Of a stretch of 64,000 bases of DNA, positions 44,108-54,500 are shown piece by piece. Positions within the stretch are counted from its first letter, which is position 1; each line of letters opens with the position of its first letter. Source of the stretch: Aestuariibacter sp. GS-14. Lineage in GTDB: Bacteria; Pseudomonadota; Gammaproteobacteria; Enterobacterales; Alteromonadaceae. A model generated the notes under the pieces. It did not search any database. It saw only the letters and a program-made list of their open reading frames with translations, and was not told where the DNA came from. Both the position numbers and the translations under genes were made by a program. The stretch lies in contig NZ_VHIP01000001.1 in NCBI RefSeq assembly GCF_006494365.1, forward strand, positions 1-64,000. The letters run 5' to 3'.

Positions 44108-47100
44108 CCTCAATCAGGCGATCAATGACTTACCCTCACTGGCGATTCGCCGTCCGGTACTGATCATTGTACTCAACCTGCTCATTGCTATTGCAGGCTA
44201 CGCTGCCCTGAATGGGCTCGAAGTACGGGAATTGCCCGACGTGGACACCCCTACCATTACCGTTACGGCACAGTTTCCCGGCGCCTCGCCTGAAACGGTG
44301 GATGCCGAAGTTACCGCACATTTAGAAGGGGCAGTAGCGCGCGTAAGCGGTGTAAAGAATATCTATGCCCAAAGTGAAGAAAACTCCGCCAGGGTTCGGG
44401 TTGAATTTCGCCCCGGTATTAATTTGGAGGACGCGGCCAACGAAACCCGCGAATCAGTGAGCCGCGTGCAGCGCCAGTTACCTGACGATGTGGAACAGCT
44501 ATCGATCATAAAAGCAGACAACGATGCGCAGGCGGTAGTTAGCCTGGCAGTGTGGAGTGATTCACTTGATCTGGAAACCCTCACCGAGAAAGTCGATACC
44601 GACCTTGCGCCTTTATTCCTCAGTATTCCCGGTGTTGCGGATGTGCGTTTAAATGGCGATCGCGAGCGCGTGTTGCGCGTGTCTGTTGATCCCTTGCGCC
44701 TGACCAGCTTTGGCCTGTCGATGACCGATGTGGCTAATGTATTGCGATTAGCCCCCTTTGATGTGCCGGCCGGGAGTATTCAATCGAGCGACCAAATGCT
44801 CATTGTGCGTGCAGACGCAACTTCCATCACTGCTGATGACGTGAAAAACATTATCATCAGCGGCGATACCCGCATTGGCGACGTGGCCAGTGTGTATTTT
44901 GGCCCGGCTGACTCCAGCAGTGTGGTGCGTCTCGACGGTACACCCGTATTGGGAGTAGGTATTATTCGCCAGGCCAGCTCCAATACCATTGAAATTTCAG
45001 ACGAAGTACTGGCAATGGTGGCTAGTCTGGATAAACGTTTCCCGGATATGCACATTGTTGTTACCTCTGACGATGCCGAATTTATTCGCGACTCGGTTGA
45101 AGAAGTGGCATTTTCACTGGCGCTTACCATTGCCCTGGTGGTATTTACCTTACTCGTATTTATCGGCTCCTGGCGCGCTACCATTGTACCTGCCCTGTCG
45201 ATCCCAGTATCACTTACTGGCGCACTGGCAATAATCTGGCTGTTGGGCTTTTCCGTTAACATACTCACGCTTCTGGCCTTGGTACTGGCAACAGGCATGA
45301 TTGTTGACGATGCGATTGTCGTATCTGAAAACATTCAACGCAGACGCACTATGGGCCTGGGCGCGCGTGCCGCCGCCGTGATTGGTACCCGCGAAGTATT
45401 CTTTGCGGTAGTGGCCACTACCGCCGTACTGGCATCCGTATTCATTCCCATTGCGTTCCTGCCCTCTACGGCAGGCCGCTTGTTCCGCGAATTCGGTGGT
45501 GTGCTGGCAGGTTCAGTGATCATTTCCTCGTTCGTTGCGTTATCACTGGTACCGGCACTCACCGCCCGACTGCCGGTAAAAAAACCGGGGGCGAAGCAAG
45601 GGTTGTTCGACAAAACACTGGGGAAAGCAGGCCTGGTGTGCTTAACAGGTTATCAACGCAGCCTGTTGTGGTCGCTCAAATATGCCTGGTGGATTGTATT
45701 GTTTTCCGTTCTGGCTGCCCTTGGCGCCTACTTTACGATACAGGCAATCGACAACGAATTATTGCCAAGCGAAGATCGCGGTACGATCCGCATATTCGCG
45801 CGGGGGCCTGATGGTGTAGGCCTTAATTTTATGGATCGCCAGGCTATAGCCATGGAAAACGTATTAATGCCCTATGTGGAAAACGACACGATCGAATCCA
45901 TTTATACAGTGGTAGGCCAATGGGACCCCAATATTGTATTTATCACAGCAAACCTGAAACACTGGGATGAACGCGACAAATCACTGCAGGACATCGTTGG
46001 CGAAATCCGCCCTGCATTGCAATCAGTGCCAGGTGCGCCGGGTAACGCTTTTGGTGGCAACAGTCTTAACCTACGTGGGCAGGGCGGTGGACTTGAACTG
46101 GCGTTAACCGGAGACACCTACGAACGGATCTACAACGCTGCCGTGATATTTGCCAGGGAAATTGAAAACCGAGTACCTGAATTGGGTACACCGCAAATCA
46201 GTTATGAACCAACGCAACCGCAATTGCGGGTAAATATTGACCGCCGTCGCGCTGAAGAACTCGGTGTACCGCTAAGTGATATATCAGCCACGTTACGAGC
46301 GGCTATTGCAGGCAATGATGTGGTGGATTTGAACGTGGGTGATCAGGCCATTCCAATCATTTTGCAAACCAGTAACCGCAGTACCAGCAATCCTTCTGAC
46401 TTAACTAACCTGTACGTGAAGTCTGAAAACGGCAGTCTGGTACCCTTGTCCAGCGTGGCCTATATCACTGAAGAAGGTGTAGCGGCAGAGCTTGAGCGTC
46501 AGGCTCAGCGCCGTGCGATTAAAGTGGCGATGGACCTACCCGAGACCATTGCTATTAACGATGCCGTTGAACGCCTGCGTGCTATTGGTCAGGATGTATT
46601 ACCCGACGGCATTGGCATGATTTTCCTCGGTGAGGCACAAACCTTTGAAGAAACTTCCCAGCAAGTTGCCTTAACCTATGTACTGGCATTTGTGATCGTG
46701 TTTTTAGTGCTCGCGGCACAGTTTGAAAGCGTTAACAGCGCGGTAGTAGTAATGCTCACCGTCCCCTTTGGTATCGCTGCCGCGGTATATGCCCTATACA
46801 TTACAGGCACCACCATTAATGTGTATTCACAAATTGGACTGGTGATGTTAATTGGCTTATTGGCAAAGAACGCAATCCTGTTGGTTGAATTTGCCGACCA
46901 GTTGCGCGACCGGGGTTATGCCGTGTACGACGCTATTGTAGAAGCGGGCCGTGTGCGCTTACGCCCCATCATGATGACACTGGTATCGACTATTCTGGGT
47001 GGACTTCCATTGATTTTGTCTACAGGAGCCGGTTCGGAAGCGCGCAATGCGATTGGATGGGTGGTATTCGGTGGACTTGGCATCGCTGTGGTGTTTACCT

Positions 47101-47204
47101 TGTATCTTACACCGGTTATCTACCTTGGACTGGCAAGGTTTACTAAGCCCCGGGCCGACGAAACCCGCCAGTTAGAACAAGAACTTGAAGCAGCGGAAGT
47201 GTAG
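44100..47204 (+). CDS. RND efflux transporter, inner-membrane pump (HAE1 family)
   Basis: A 1034-residue AcrB-type proton-driven pump: first helix after SLAIRRPVLIIVLNLLIAIAG, two large periplasmic loops, 12 predicted helices, and the proton-relay Asp pair in helix 4 (TGMIVDDAIVVSEN, about residue 405). GLLAKNAILLVEFADQLRD and the RLRPIMMTL segments in the second half are family hallmarks. The second of two in-frame ATGs (44100) is used because it is 8 bases from GAGG. No outer-membrane channel gene follows. Substrates unknown. Confidence 0.95.
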   Translation: MSNLNQAINDLPSLAIRRPVLIIVLNLLIAIAGYAALNGLEVRELPDVDTPTITVTAQFPGASPETVDAEVTAHLEGAVARVSGVKNIYAQSEENSARVRVEFRPGINLEDAANETRESVSRVQRQLPDDVEQLSIIKADNDAQAVVSLAVWSDSLDLETLTEKVDTDLAPLFLSIPGVADVRLNGDRERVLRVSVDPLRLTSFGLSMTDVANVLRLAPFDVPAGSIQSSDQMLIVRADATSITADDVKNIIISGDTRIGDVASVYFGPADSSSVVRLDGTPVLGVGIIRQASSNTIEISDEVLAMVASLDKRFPDMHIVVTSDDAEFIRDSVEEVAFSLALTIALVVFTLLVFIGSWRATIVPALSIPVSLTGALAIIWLLGFSVNILTLLALVLATGMIVDDAIVVSENIQRRRTMGLGARAAAVIGTREVFFAVVATTAVLASVFIPIAFLPSTAGRLFREFGGVLAGSVIISSFVALSLVPALTARLPVKKPGAKQGLFDKTLGKAGLVCLTGYQRSLLWSLKYAWWIVLFSVLAALGAYFTIQAIDNELLPSEDRGTIRIFARGPDGVGLNFMDRQAIAMENVLMPYVENDTIESIYTVVGQWDPNIVFITANLKHWDERDKSLQDIVGEIRPALQSVPGAPGNAFGGNSLNLRGQGGGLELALTGDTYERIYNAAVIFAREIENRVPELGTPQISYEPTQPQLRVNIDRRRAEELGVPLSDISATLRAAIAGNDVVDLNVGDQAIPIILQTSNRSTSNPSDLTNLYVKSENGSLVPLSSVAYITEEGVAAELERQAQRRAIKVAMDLPETIAINDAVERLRAIGQDVLPDGIGMIFLGEAQTFEETSQQVALTYVLAFVIVFLVLAAQFESVNSAVVVMLTVPFGIAAAVYALYITGTTINVYSQIGLVMLIGLLAKNAILLVEFADQLRDRGYAVYDAIVEAGRVRLRPIMMTLVSTILGGLPLILSTGAGSEARNAIGWVVFGGLGIAVVFTLYLTPVIYLGLARFTKPRADETRQLEQELEAAEV

Positions 47205-47276
47205 CGACGGAATGACAGTTGCGGAATGACAGTTGCGAAAATACAACTGCGGAAGTACCGCTGCGAAAACAAAACA
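47193..47276. repeat. Degenerate 14-bp tandem repeat across the end of the RND gene
   Basis: Units at 47193-47206, 47207-47220, 47221-47234, 47235-47248, 47249-47262 and 47263-47276 share the core GCGGAA/GCGAAA followed by a variable half such as TGACAGTT. Two central units are nearly identical. The first unit contains the last codons and the stop of the RND gene, so the array probably grew by slippage from the gene's 3' end. Confidence 0.75.
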
Positions 47277-47287
47277 CACCGCTCAAA

Positions 47288-48499
47288 TTAATCAACCTGA
47301 CCGGTGTGTTCCAAAAATGCATGTAATTGCAACATCATGTCATCAAAATAAGGGTTAAAGGTGAGTCGGGTAACGATTCGCCCATCCCCCTCCTGCCCCC
47401 ATGGGCCATACCATAAAGAATCAGGCAACGCGCCAGTACACTGCTTTTCAATGTCAGCAGGTTGCCCGTTATCACAAATCCTGACGCTGCCATTCGGCCC
47501 GTACAGTGCATTATAAGAGCTGAACAGCATGCTCATATGCGAGGCTGCCAGAATGCGTTGCTGCTCCAATGGAAATGGCTGCACATGTGCGCGAAGCGGC
47601 GCATTTTGCGGGGAGCCCATCCACACCAGCACATTTTGCGGATGGTCAACTCGTTCAGCTAACTGCAACGCAACACTCTTTACATCAACAACACTGTCAC
47701 CTTCGGCCAATACGGCAAAATAAGGTAATTGCAGTGTGTGTGTTGCAAATACCTGTTGTACGGCATTCACACTCCCCTGATAAGCTGCAAATCCCTGCAT
47801 GGCGATAGAATTATAGCGGGCTGGATTGTCTTCAGGTTCAACATTGGGCCAGGGGGTGATCCCGGTAAACCAAGGGGCGAAACGCGTAACAAAAAACCGC
47901 GGTAACATAGCCGGCGAAAACAGTAACAAACCGGCGACGTCGTTGCGTTTAGACGCGGAAACAGTCACCAGATTCGCACCGGTAGAAAATCCCCCCAAAT
48001 ACAGGGAATCTACGTTTTGAGCGAACGCATCAACCTGCACATCCACCGTATGTTGCCACAATTGATACGTGGCATTTAACATGTCACCAGGCTGAGAACC
48101 ATGACCGGGCAATAATAATGTGCGAACCCAATATCCCTGATCGCACAACGGTTTGCTGATATCAGCAAAGAAATAAGGCGAATCTCCCAAACCATGAACC
48201 AGCAAAATACCCTTACTGCTACCCTCTCCGCATTCAAAGGGGGTGTTAAGTTCTGCTTCGGTGTGTAAATCAAATTTAACCGGGTGACGATGCTCCATCA
48301 GCCACGACTTTACGGCCGACTGATAAGCAGTAAATGGGATTACATCGGTTGGCAATACCGTTGAGTCAGCGTTAAACGGCTGGGACGTCAAAGACTGGCA
48401 ACCGGCAAGCCAGCCAAGGCCAACCAACACCGTTACCCCCAACCATCCACACACGTTAAGCACGGCTTTAACGACCCGTTGGCATACCATCATGCTCAT
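47288..48499 (-). CDS. Alpha/beta-hydrolase lipoprotein (esterase/lipase-like)
   Basis: A 403-residue protein with a hydrophobic N-terminus ending in the lipobox LAGC, so probably an outer-membrane or periplasm-facing lipoprotein. The hydrolase core shows the oxyanion segment LLVHGLGDSPYFFAD, the nucleophile elbow GGFSTGAN (Ser), a later EGDSVVD segment with the probable catalytic Asp, and a late ASHMSM His. Two Cys pairs near FECGEG and KPLCDQG suggest disulfides. The substrate is unknown. It is convergent with the RND gene. Confidence 0.85.
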   Translation of the reverse strand: MSMMVCQRVVKAVLNVCGWLGVTVLVGLGWLAGCQSLTSQPFNADSTVLPTDVIPFTAYQSAVKSWLMEHRHPVKFDLHTEAELNTPFECGEGSSKGILLVHGLGDSPYFFADISKPLCDQGYWVRTLLLPGHGSQPGDMLNATYQLWQHTVDVQVDAFAQNVDSLYLGGFSTGANLVTVSASKRNDVAGLLLFSPAMLPRFFVTRFAPWFTGITPWPNVEPEDNPARYNSIAMQGFAAYQGSVNAVQQVFATHTLQLPYFAVLAEGDSVVDVKSVALQLAERVDHPQNVLVWMGSPQNAPLRAHVQPFPLEQQRILAASHMSMLFSSYNALYGPNGSVRICDNGQPADIEKQCTGALPDSLWYGPWGQEGDGRIVTRLTFNPYFDDMMLQLHAFLEHTGQVD

Positions 48500-48515
48500 T
48501 CCAGACGCGCCTTGA

Positions 48516-49016
48516 TTAGTCTGAAGATTTAGCGCGGCGTCCGGCTTCCAACGTATTTTTTAAATCGGCGGACAGCTTTTCCAGCTCCGGCACGGCACCT
48601 CTCATGTGCGAGACCAACTGCTCCCTGAAAGCATCACTTAACGGCTGGGATTGGCTGCGCATTTTCTGCCCGATAGGCGAATGGTAGAAAGCGAGGATCT
48701 GATCCATTTCCTGTTCGGTAAAATGGGTCAAATAGATGTTAGCGATAGCGTTGTTCAGCGCAGGCTCATTCAGTTTATTGCGTAAAATGGTGTCTAATTC
48801 TCGCATAAATTGCTCAACCAGCGGTCTTTCTTCAGTGGTGATCTGAAAACGGCTTAAAGCCGCGCCTGTATTGTGTTTAAACTGCGCAATGAGCATTTCT
48901 TTTGATGCTTCGCCGCCTAGTGCCTGGGCAACCAGCATGGCTTTTTCCATGGCGGGCTCTGCCGCTTTTGCAGATACACTAAACAACGCAATAAATACAC
49001 AGATCCAAATTCGCAT
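48516..49016 (-). CDS. DUF2059 domain secreted protein
   Basis: A 166-residue secreted protein with a signal peptide (MRIWICVFIALFSVSAKAA) and the DUF2059 domain (about 80-145) marked by NIYLTHFTEQEMDQILAFYHSPIGQKM. The family has no assigned function. The start is the ATG at 49016, four bases from AGGAAG; the frame is open further upstream but lacks a signal. It is 16 bases upstream of the hydrolase gene on the same strand. Confidence 0.85.
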   Translation of the reverse strand: MRIWICVFIALFSVSAKAAEPAMEKAMLVAQALGGEASKEMLIAQFKHNTGAALSRFQITTEERPLVEQFMRELDTILRNKLNEPALNNAIANIYLTHFTEQEMDQILAFYHSPIGQKMRSQSQPLSDAFREQLVSHMRGAVPELEKLSADLKNTLEAGRRAKSSD

Positions 49017-49149
49017 ATCACTTCCTGATTGACTAACAGACGCAACAAAGCCTACCACAGGGTTACCAAAGGGTGGCAGACTTAAAAGTAATTTTTTGGA
49101 GGGTAATAACAAATACCAATCCGCATAGATGATTAGTATGCCATTAACG

Positions 49150-49533
49150 TTACGATACCGTTTCGGTAAGCGCCTTAGCCAGCAACTTGTGCGTTAATAA
49201 ACTCAGCAGTTCTGTTTCTTCATCACTACGTTCACCGTCCACACCGGTCATCACGGTTGCAACCTCTACAGCGCGGCTGGCGTCCATGACCAGTTGGGGT
49301 TGCAGCGACTTGAGTACGTCAGACGCTTCTCCGGCATCAATGGCCGTTCGGGTTTGATAAATAACGTCGTTTACGAATGCATCGCGACTAATCGGACTTT
49401 CCCAGTTCAGTGACTCAAGCAACTCATCAAGATAGTCTTGCTCTGTGAGGGTGATTTTGCCATCTACCTGATAAAACAAAACCGCCATTTTTATCAGTGC
49501 TTCCTGGTATTGTTGATGTGTAGATAATTGCAT
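49150..49533 (-). CDS. TerB-like helical protein
   Basis: A 127-residue helical protein with the TerB-type pattern VLFYQVDGKITLTEQDYLDELL and, later, VMTGVDGERSDEETELLSLLTHKLLA; both contain an acidic metal-binding-like loop (QVDGKIT, GVDGERS). The start is ATG 49533, five bases from GGAG. It lies about 158 bases downstream of the SMC operon on the same strand. Function unknown; a distant paralogue of the gene at 22250. Confidence 0.7.
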   Translation of the reverse strand: MQLSTHQQYQEALIKMAVLFYQVDGKITLTEQDYLDELLESLNWESPISRDAFVNDVIYQTRTAIDAGEASDVLKSLQPQLVMDASRAVEVATVMTGVDGERSDEETELLSLLTHKLLAKALTETVS

Positions 49534-49640
49534 AATAACTCCAGCTATTTCTATCGGCATCCAGCCAATGACAACTGATTTCATTATAACTGCAAATGTA
49601 AACCAAAGGTTAACATTTTTTTAATTTTCATCGCTTACAA

Positions 49641-49667
49641 AGGCCTTTTTAACGATAAAAACGGCCT
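49641..49667. terminator. Possible terminator after the SMC operon
   Basis: AGGCC(TTTTT)...(AAAAA)CGGCCT stem with a short loop, 24 bases after the kleisin-like gene ends. There is no clear T-run after the stem on the minus strand, so the call is weak. Confidence 0.35.
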
Positions 49668-49690
49668 ATTCTACCCTGCGATTCAATGTG

Positions 49691-50911
49691 TTACCTGAGT
49701 CCAACCATCACATCACTGATGATAAAATTACCGTTAAACACTTTGTCGGGCTCGCCCAGTGTGTCGATAGCAAAAAACTGCTTATCTTCATCCTGTAAGC
49801 CCTGATAACCGCCGATGACCTGATAAATCCACACTTCAGGATCAAATGTCAGTGATTGTACGCTGTAAAATTCAAGTGCTGACATGGATTGCCCGGAATC
49901 AATGACTTCACAAAAGTACTCATCCACCGCTTGCTGCAGCGGGTCGCGGGTTAATTCAACCTGCTGCTGGGCACTCACCTGAATTTCGGTATTTTTCTGC
50001 TCGGCTGAAAGTACCGGCTTCCTGCGATATACCGAGCTCAACGCCCCTACAAGCTGCTGCAATTCCTGCTCATGTGATACCTGATTCACATCCACACTAG
50101 CAGGCTGAATAAGCGGAGCTGCCTGATTAAACAAAATGGGGACATGGGTTAGATTAGGATAATTGCCCGGTGTAAAATCAGGCTGTTGATCCATGTGTAA
50201 TAAAAAGCCTTTGAGCAGACGTGTCCGCCCCTGAAACTCCCGGAAACGCCCTAACAAATCAATTAAGCGTGCCTGTGCGACCGATAATTCCTGAGTAGCC
50301 TTCGAAAAACTTTGCTGTAGCGCAACTACCAGCAAATGGCGCAATTCTCTGTTGCCACCGGCAATTTCGCTAAGCTCGTCGAAACGAAAACACTCCAGTT
50401 GATTCAGCAATTCTGACACCTGCCCCTGCGCAAGCTCGTTTTCACGAATTTTTGCTTCCACCGAGGACACATAACCGAATTCGTTGTTGATGCGGCTGAA
50501 CATCACCCGCGCACTGTTAGCCAGTGATTCAGTCAGTTGATACACATGCTCAGTGAGATCTGTCATGTACGCATGCGCTTCGTTAAAGCGGTTGTAATGC
50601 AAGGCTTCTTTATAGTGCTCTGCCAGCGTTTTTAAACTCGCGAGGGCCGAGCCAACATTGGCGTCGATATTGCGATTTCGTTCATCCTGCAGACCACTCT
50701 CCAACAGGGTTCGCACGGCACTTTTCAAACGCAATGCGCTCTGCGGATCAGGCCGCCACAAGATCCCCAGTTGCACCAGTTGATCGAGTATCTTTTTACT
50801 GTGCGCAGCTTCATCAACCACCCCGTTTACATAGGCATGCATAATGAGATCACTATGACGCCCCAACGCATTCAGTAGCCGGGTGCCCGCCTGGATAAGC
50901 ACCTGACTCAT
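49691..50911 (-). CDS. mksF: Kleisin-like subunit of an SMC condensin (MukF/MksF type)
   Basis: A 406-residue, mostly helical protein, last gene of a three-gene SMC operon. It opens with a winged-helix-like region (about 30-75, ILDQLVQLGILWRPDPQSALRLK), followed by long helices (about 95-260) and a C-terminal segment (about 300-406) that ends in a globular patch. The shape (winged helix, helical bundle, C-terminal domain) and position next to an SMC and a small winged-helix protein match kleisins of the MukF/MksF group. Sequence conservation is low, so the assignment is by architecture and context. Overlaps the gene before it by 4 bases. Confidence 0.65.
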   Translation of the reverse strand: MSQVLIQAGTRLLNALGRHSDLIMHAYVNGVVDEAAHSKKILDQLVQLGILWRPDPQSALRLKSAVRTLLESGLQDERNRNIDANVGSALASLKTLAEHYKEALHYNRFNEAHAYMTDLTEHVYQLTESLANSARVMFSRINNEFGYVSSVEAKIRENELAQGQVSELLNQLECFRFDELSEIAGGNRELRHLLVVALQQSFSKATQELSVAQARLIDLLGRFREFQGRTRLLKGFLLHMDQQPDFTPGNYPNLTHVPILFNQAAPLIQPASVDVNQVSHEQELQQLVGALSSVYRRKPVLSAEQKNTEIQVSAQQQVELTRDPLQQAVDEYFCEVIDSGQSMSALEFYSVQSLTFDPEVWIYQVIGGYQGLQDEDKQFFAIDTLGEPDKVFNGNFIISDVMVGLR

Positions 50912-51543
50912 AACAGACTTCCCTGTTGAATAGCCGCTTCAGCCTGCTCCGACAACGAAAGTGATTCTGTTTCGTCGATAAAGCGAATCACTTCATACAA
51001 GTGTTCAACCTTACCCGTTGCAATATAAATCTGCTTATCTGGGTTCGGCTTCATCAGGTAACCCAAATCGGTAAGGCGTTTGAAAACCTGCTTTAACTGA
51101 CCATCTACGTTCACGCTGGTTGAACCAAACAAGCGGTAGCGCGAAATTTTTTCCAGTTGTTCTGCATAAGCTGGCGTGTCTTCAATCACGGTTTGCACTT
51201 CATTCAAACGAATTGCGTTACCCATGATCAACGGGCGGTCGCTTTCGCTGGCTTGCTGAACCAGTAGCAGCCATTCAACCAGCGGCACCAGGCCAGAGGT
51301 GGTTTCCTGAAACTGCTGCAACAATATTTTCCGCTCAGGCTCGCCCAGCGTCAGGTATGCAGCAAAAAACACGTCGCCTTCACCTGTGGTAGCCAGCGTT
51401 CGATTTAAAATATTTAAATGCGGTTCAACCTTGGCCGCATTGTCGCGACTCTTTAAATAGCGCCAGCCATCTTCGTCACTCACCTGACAAATAAACTGCC
51501 CTTCCAACAATTTGCTCAGCACGCGGCCTTGTTCTGTCATCAT
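50908..51543 (-). CDS. mksE: Winged-helix (KITE) subunit of an SMC condensin (MukE/MksE type)
   Basis: A 211-residue protein with an N-terminal winged-helix region (about 1-60, SKLLEGQFICQVSDEDGWRYLKS) and a second one (about 140-200, FKRLTDLGYLMKPNPDKQIYIATGKVEHLYEVIRFIDET), the two-winged-helix plan of KITE proteins such as MukE and MksE. Middle gene of the operon, overlapping the SMC gene by 4 bases and the kleisin gene by 4 bases (ATGA at both joints). Function inferred. Confidence 0.68.
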   Translation of the reverse strand: MMTEQGRVLSKLLEGQFICQVSDEDGWRYLKSRDNAAKVEPHLNILNRTLATTGEGDVFFAAYLTLGEPERKILLQQFQETTSGLVPLVEWLLLVQQASESDRPLIMGNAIRLNEVQTVIEDTPAYAEQLEKISRYRLFGSTSVNVDGQLKQVFKRLTDLGYLMKPNPDKQIYIATGKVEHLYEVIRFIDETESLSLSEQAEAAIQQGSLL

Positions 51544-54500
51544 GCTGATACCTCCTGTTGTTGCTTACGGGCCTGAATTCTGGCGGATAAATCACTGGTT
51601 TTAGGCTGAACGACCTGCAGTTGCTTACTTACCTTGTCGATTAAGTATCGATTTTCAAACAGTTTCAGTACGTCGGACTCGGGGTTAGGGAATGCGCCAA
51701 CCACACTGATATTGTTGCTCTGACAAGCGTCGAATATTTTCTTCACGTTGCTTTGGTGCAACGTACCCAATTCATCGATGGGCCAGTGAATGATCACATC
51801 GGCACCGCCGCGCAATAATCGGGTAAAGGCCAGCAGGAATTTACACAAAATCAGATACGCCATGCCGTGGCTGGACGACTCATTTAACTGTCGGTCGGTA
51901 CGAATGATCAAATCGCTGTTGCCTTCGCGCAAGTGCAGTTCAATGTCCAGCAGCTTGCTGATCCCACCCGTTAATGCTGCACGACCAAGAATATCCAGCA
52001 CGGTTCGCATGCTTTGTCCATAATCGTCATCCGGTAATTCGTGAGCACCATCATCCATCCATTGATCGTACAACGCCCTGAAACGTTCCAGTTCCGGCCA
52101 GAATTCCAGCTCACTGATACGCGAACGAATTTTAACGGCAGAGTCAGAAACACCATCGAGGAACAATTCACCGTCAACCTCTTTAGAGATACGGCGGCTC
52201 TGGCTCACTATGCGCTTATCGATGTCGGCCAGTACAAAATAGTACTGACTTAAATCGGCACCAAAGATACGCCCCTGCTCGCGCAGCCCCTGCATTTTCT
52301 GCGGCACAATCACATTGAGCAGCTGGGCCAGGTGAGTCACCATTCTGCGGTGATCTACGCCTTTAACACCGTGTGCGTTTATTACCGCACATTCTTCGCG
52401 GGCACGCTCCCAGGTGTCCGATAACCCGGTACCGGCTTGTGCCGCAATCAATTGATCAAATCGTTCAACATAGTTGCGTACATCGCTAAGCAACTCATCG
52501 CGTTCTTTAAGCAAACCCTGTGCGCGTGACAGGCGCTGTGTAATGCTCAGCTCGTCGTGTTGCCACTGCTCGCTTGCTTCAGTTTTTGGCAGGCTGTGTT
52601 TAGCCAGGGTTTTACTCAACGTATCTACCTGGGTTAACTGCTCTGCAGCAGTGGACGTCGTTTTCTCCAAATCAGCCTGTAACGTCTTTAGGCTGTCCCT
52701 GCGTTCACGGTATTCGTTTTGCAATTGAGTAAGTTCACGCTCTGCGTCGCTCAGCACTTTACGGGCTTTATTCAGGCCTTGTTGCCAGGTAACTTTGTGG
52801 CCCGTGAACACGGTTTGATACCAGCGCTCGTAGTCGGTGACTTTATGGCGATGAGTTTCGGTGCGATAAATGGATTCTTTTAGCGCTTTAAGCTCTTTCT
52901 TGAGCTTGCCGATTTCATCTACGTCTACCCCGCGCTGATTCAGTTCATTTTCCAGCCAACGCGCCATTTCCTGCTTGTCTTTGTCGGCTGACTGACGAAC
53001 GCGTTTAATTTCACCTTCAATCTGCGCAATGCGCGCATCGCTATCGGCAATCAGTTGTTGCCAGTGAAAACTGTGCTCCGTTTCGGCTTCGCGTTGCTGA
53101 TCTTTGACTTCGTCACGGTCGAGTTCAAATTGCGCAGACAGCTTTTTCTGAGCCTGCTGATTGTTTTCCAACTGACTGCGAGCTTGCTGCTTGCGTTCTT
53201 TCAACGCGTGTTGATATTCACTCAGTACGGCTTCCTTGTCCTGATTCGCGCGTTTGCGGGCAGCTTCTGCACTGCGAACAGCGTTGTCTTGCTTGGTAAC
53301 AGCTAACTCTGCAACCCGCACTGCTTCGTTGCCTTTTGCTAACTCAGTTTCAGCGGTGTTTTGTACTTCTGATGCATTGGAAAGTTGCTGTTCAGCCTCG
53401 GCCAGTGCTTGCTTTAAATTTTGCTCTGTTTGGGCGTATTCAGGCGCTTCCATGGTATCGAGTGACAACTCAACGCCAAAGAAAGAGGCATTGTCTGCAC
53501 CCGCTTTGGGTGCCAGATCTGTGCGTTCCAACAGTTCCGGACGGATCAATTTACCTACCGACCCTTCCCAATTATCAATATTGGCGCGCAAAAACTCCAG
53601 TAATGACCCTTCGCCCGGGTACAACAGCGCATTGACATCCGCCACGCGCTGCTCTGCTTTGCGGTACTGAGTACGCGCTTTTTCCAGCATCTGATTAGCA
53701 CTTTCACGCGCCTGTACGGCTTTTTGGTATGCAGTCTGAGTTTGACGGTGTTGTGCCCGCACCGTATCTTCATGCACGCTGGCTTCTTTCACCGCCGCAT
53801 CCAGCAATTCCAACTGCGATTGCTCAAATTCATTATAACCGGCGTTGTTTAACGCAGCTTTACACTCCGCTTCCGCAACTTTAAGGGCATTCAGACGGGT
53901 TTGATAGGTTTCAGTTAACGCCGCAATTTGCTGCGCGTAATCTTCTTTTATTCCTTGTAAGGCCTCGCGCTCACTTTGTTGTTGAGTAGCCCGTTTTTCC
54001 TGCGCTTCCTGACGAACTGCAGCCAGCTCGTCCAGTTGTTCAGAGGTTTTCTCGCCCATCTCCGCTAAACGGCGGTTATACGTTGACTCAATATCCTGAT
54101 GCTGTTCGGTGACCAACGTATACCGGCTGGATAGCAACTCCAGATCACGCTGCCATTGTGGTAATTTAGCAACGTCTTCTTTCAGTTGTTCAATGTCCTG
54201 TTCCTGCCAGTGTTCAAACTCACGCTCTACCGCGTCCAGCTCTGCCGTGTATTTTTCAACGTCGGCACGCGATCCTGAAATTTGCAGGTTTAACTCATCG
54301 CGACGCTCACTCCAGTGATTATCATTCACCTTGCGCTCGTGAAGTACATCGTCCAATTGCTGACGCCCAGTTTCAACCCGAGCAGTTAACTGAGACTTAT
54401 CAAGCTCAAAAGCGTGCTTTAATTCGCTTAACGCAGATTCCGCTTCCTGCAGCGCGAGGTCGGCTTGTTCTAGTCGCGTAAACTCCGGGCGAATCTTGTC

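Noticed and set aside
44780..45334. Long open frame antisense to the RND transporter gene
   Set aside because: It is a codon-bias shadow of a well-supported gene, rich in Ser/Thr/Arg without family features. Several similar shadows (45335-45613, 34725-35207, 21102-21410, 53254-53670) were dropped for the same reason.
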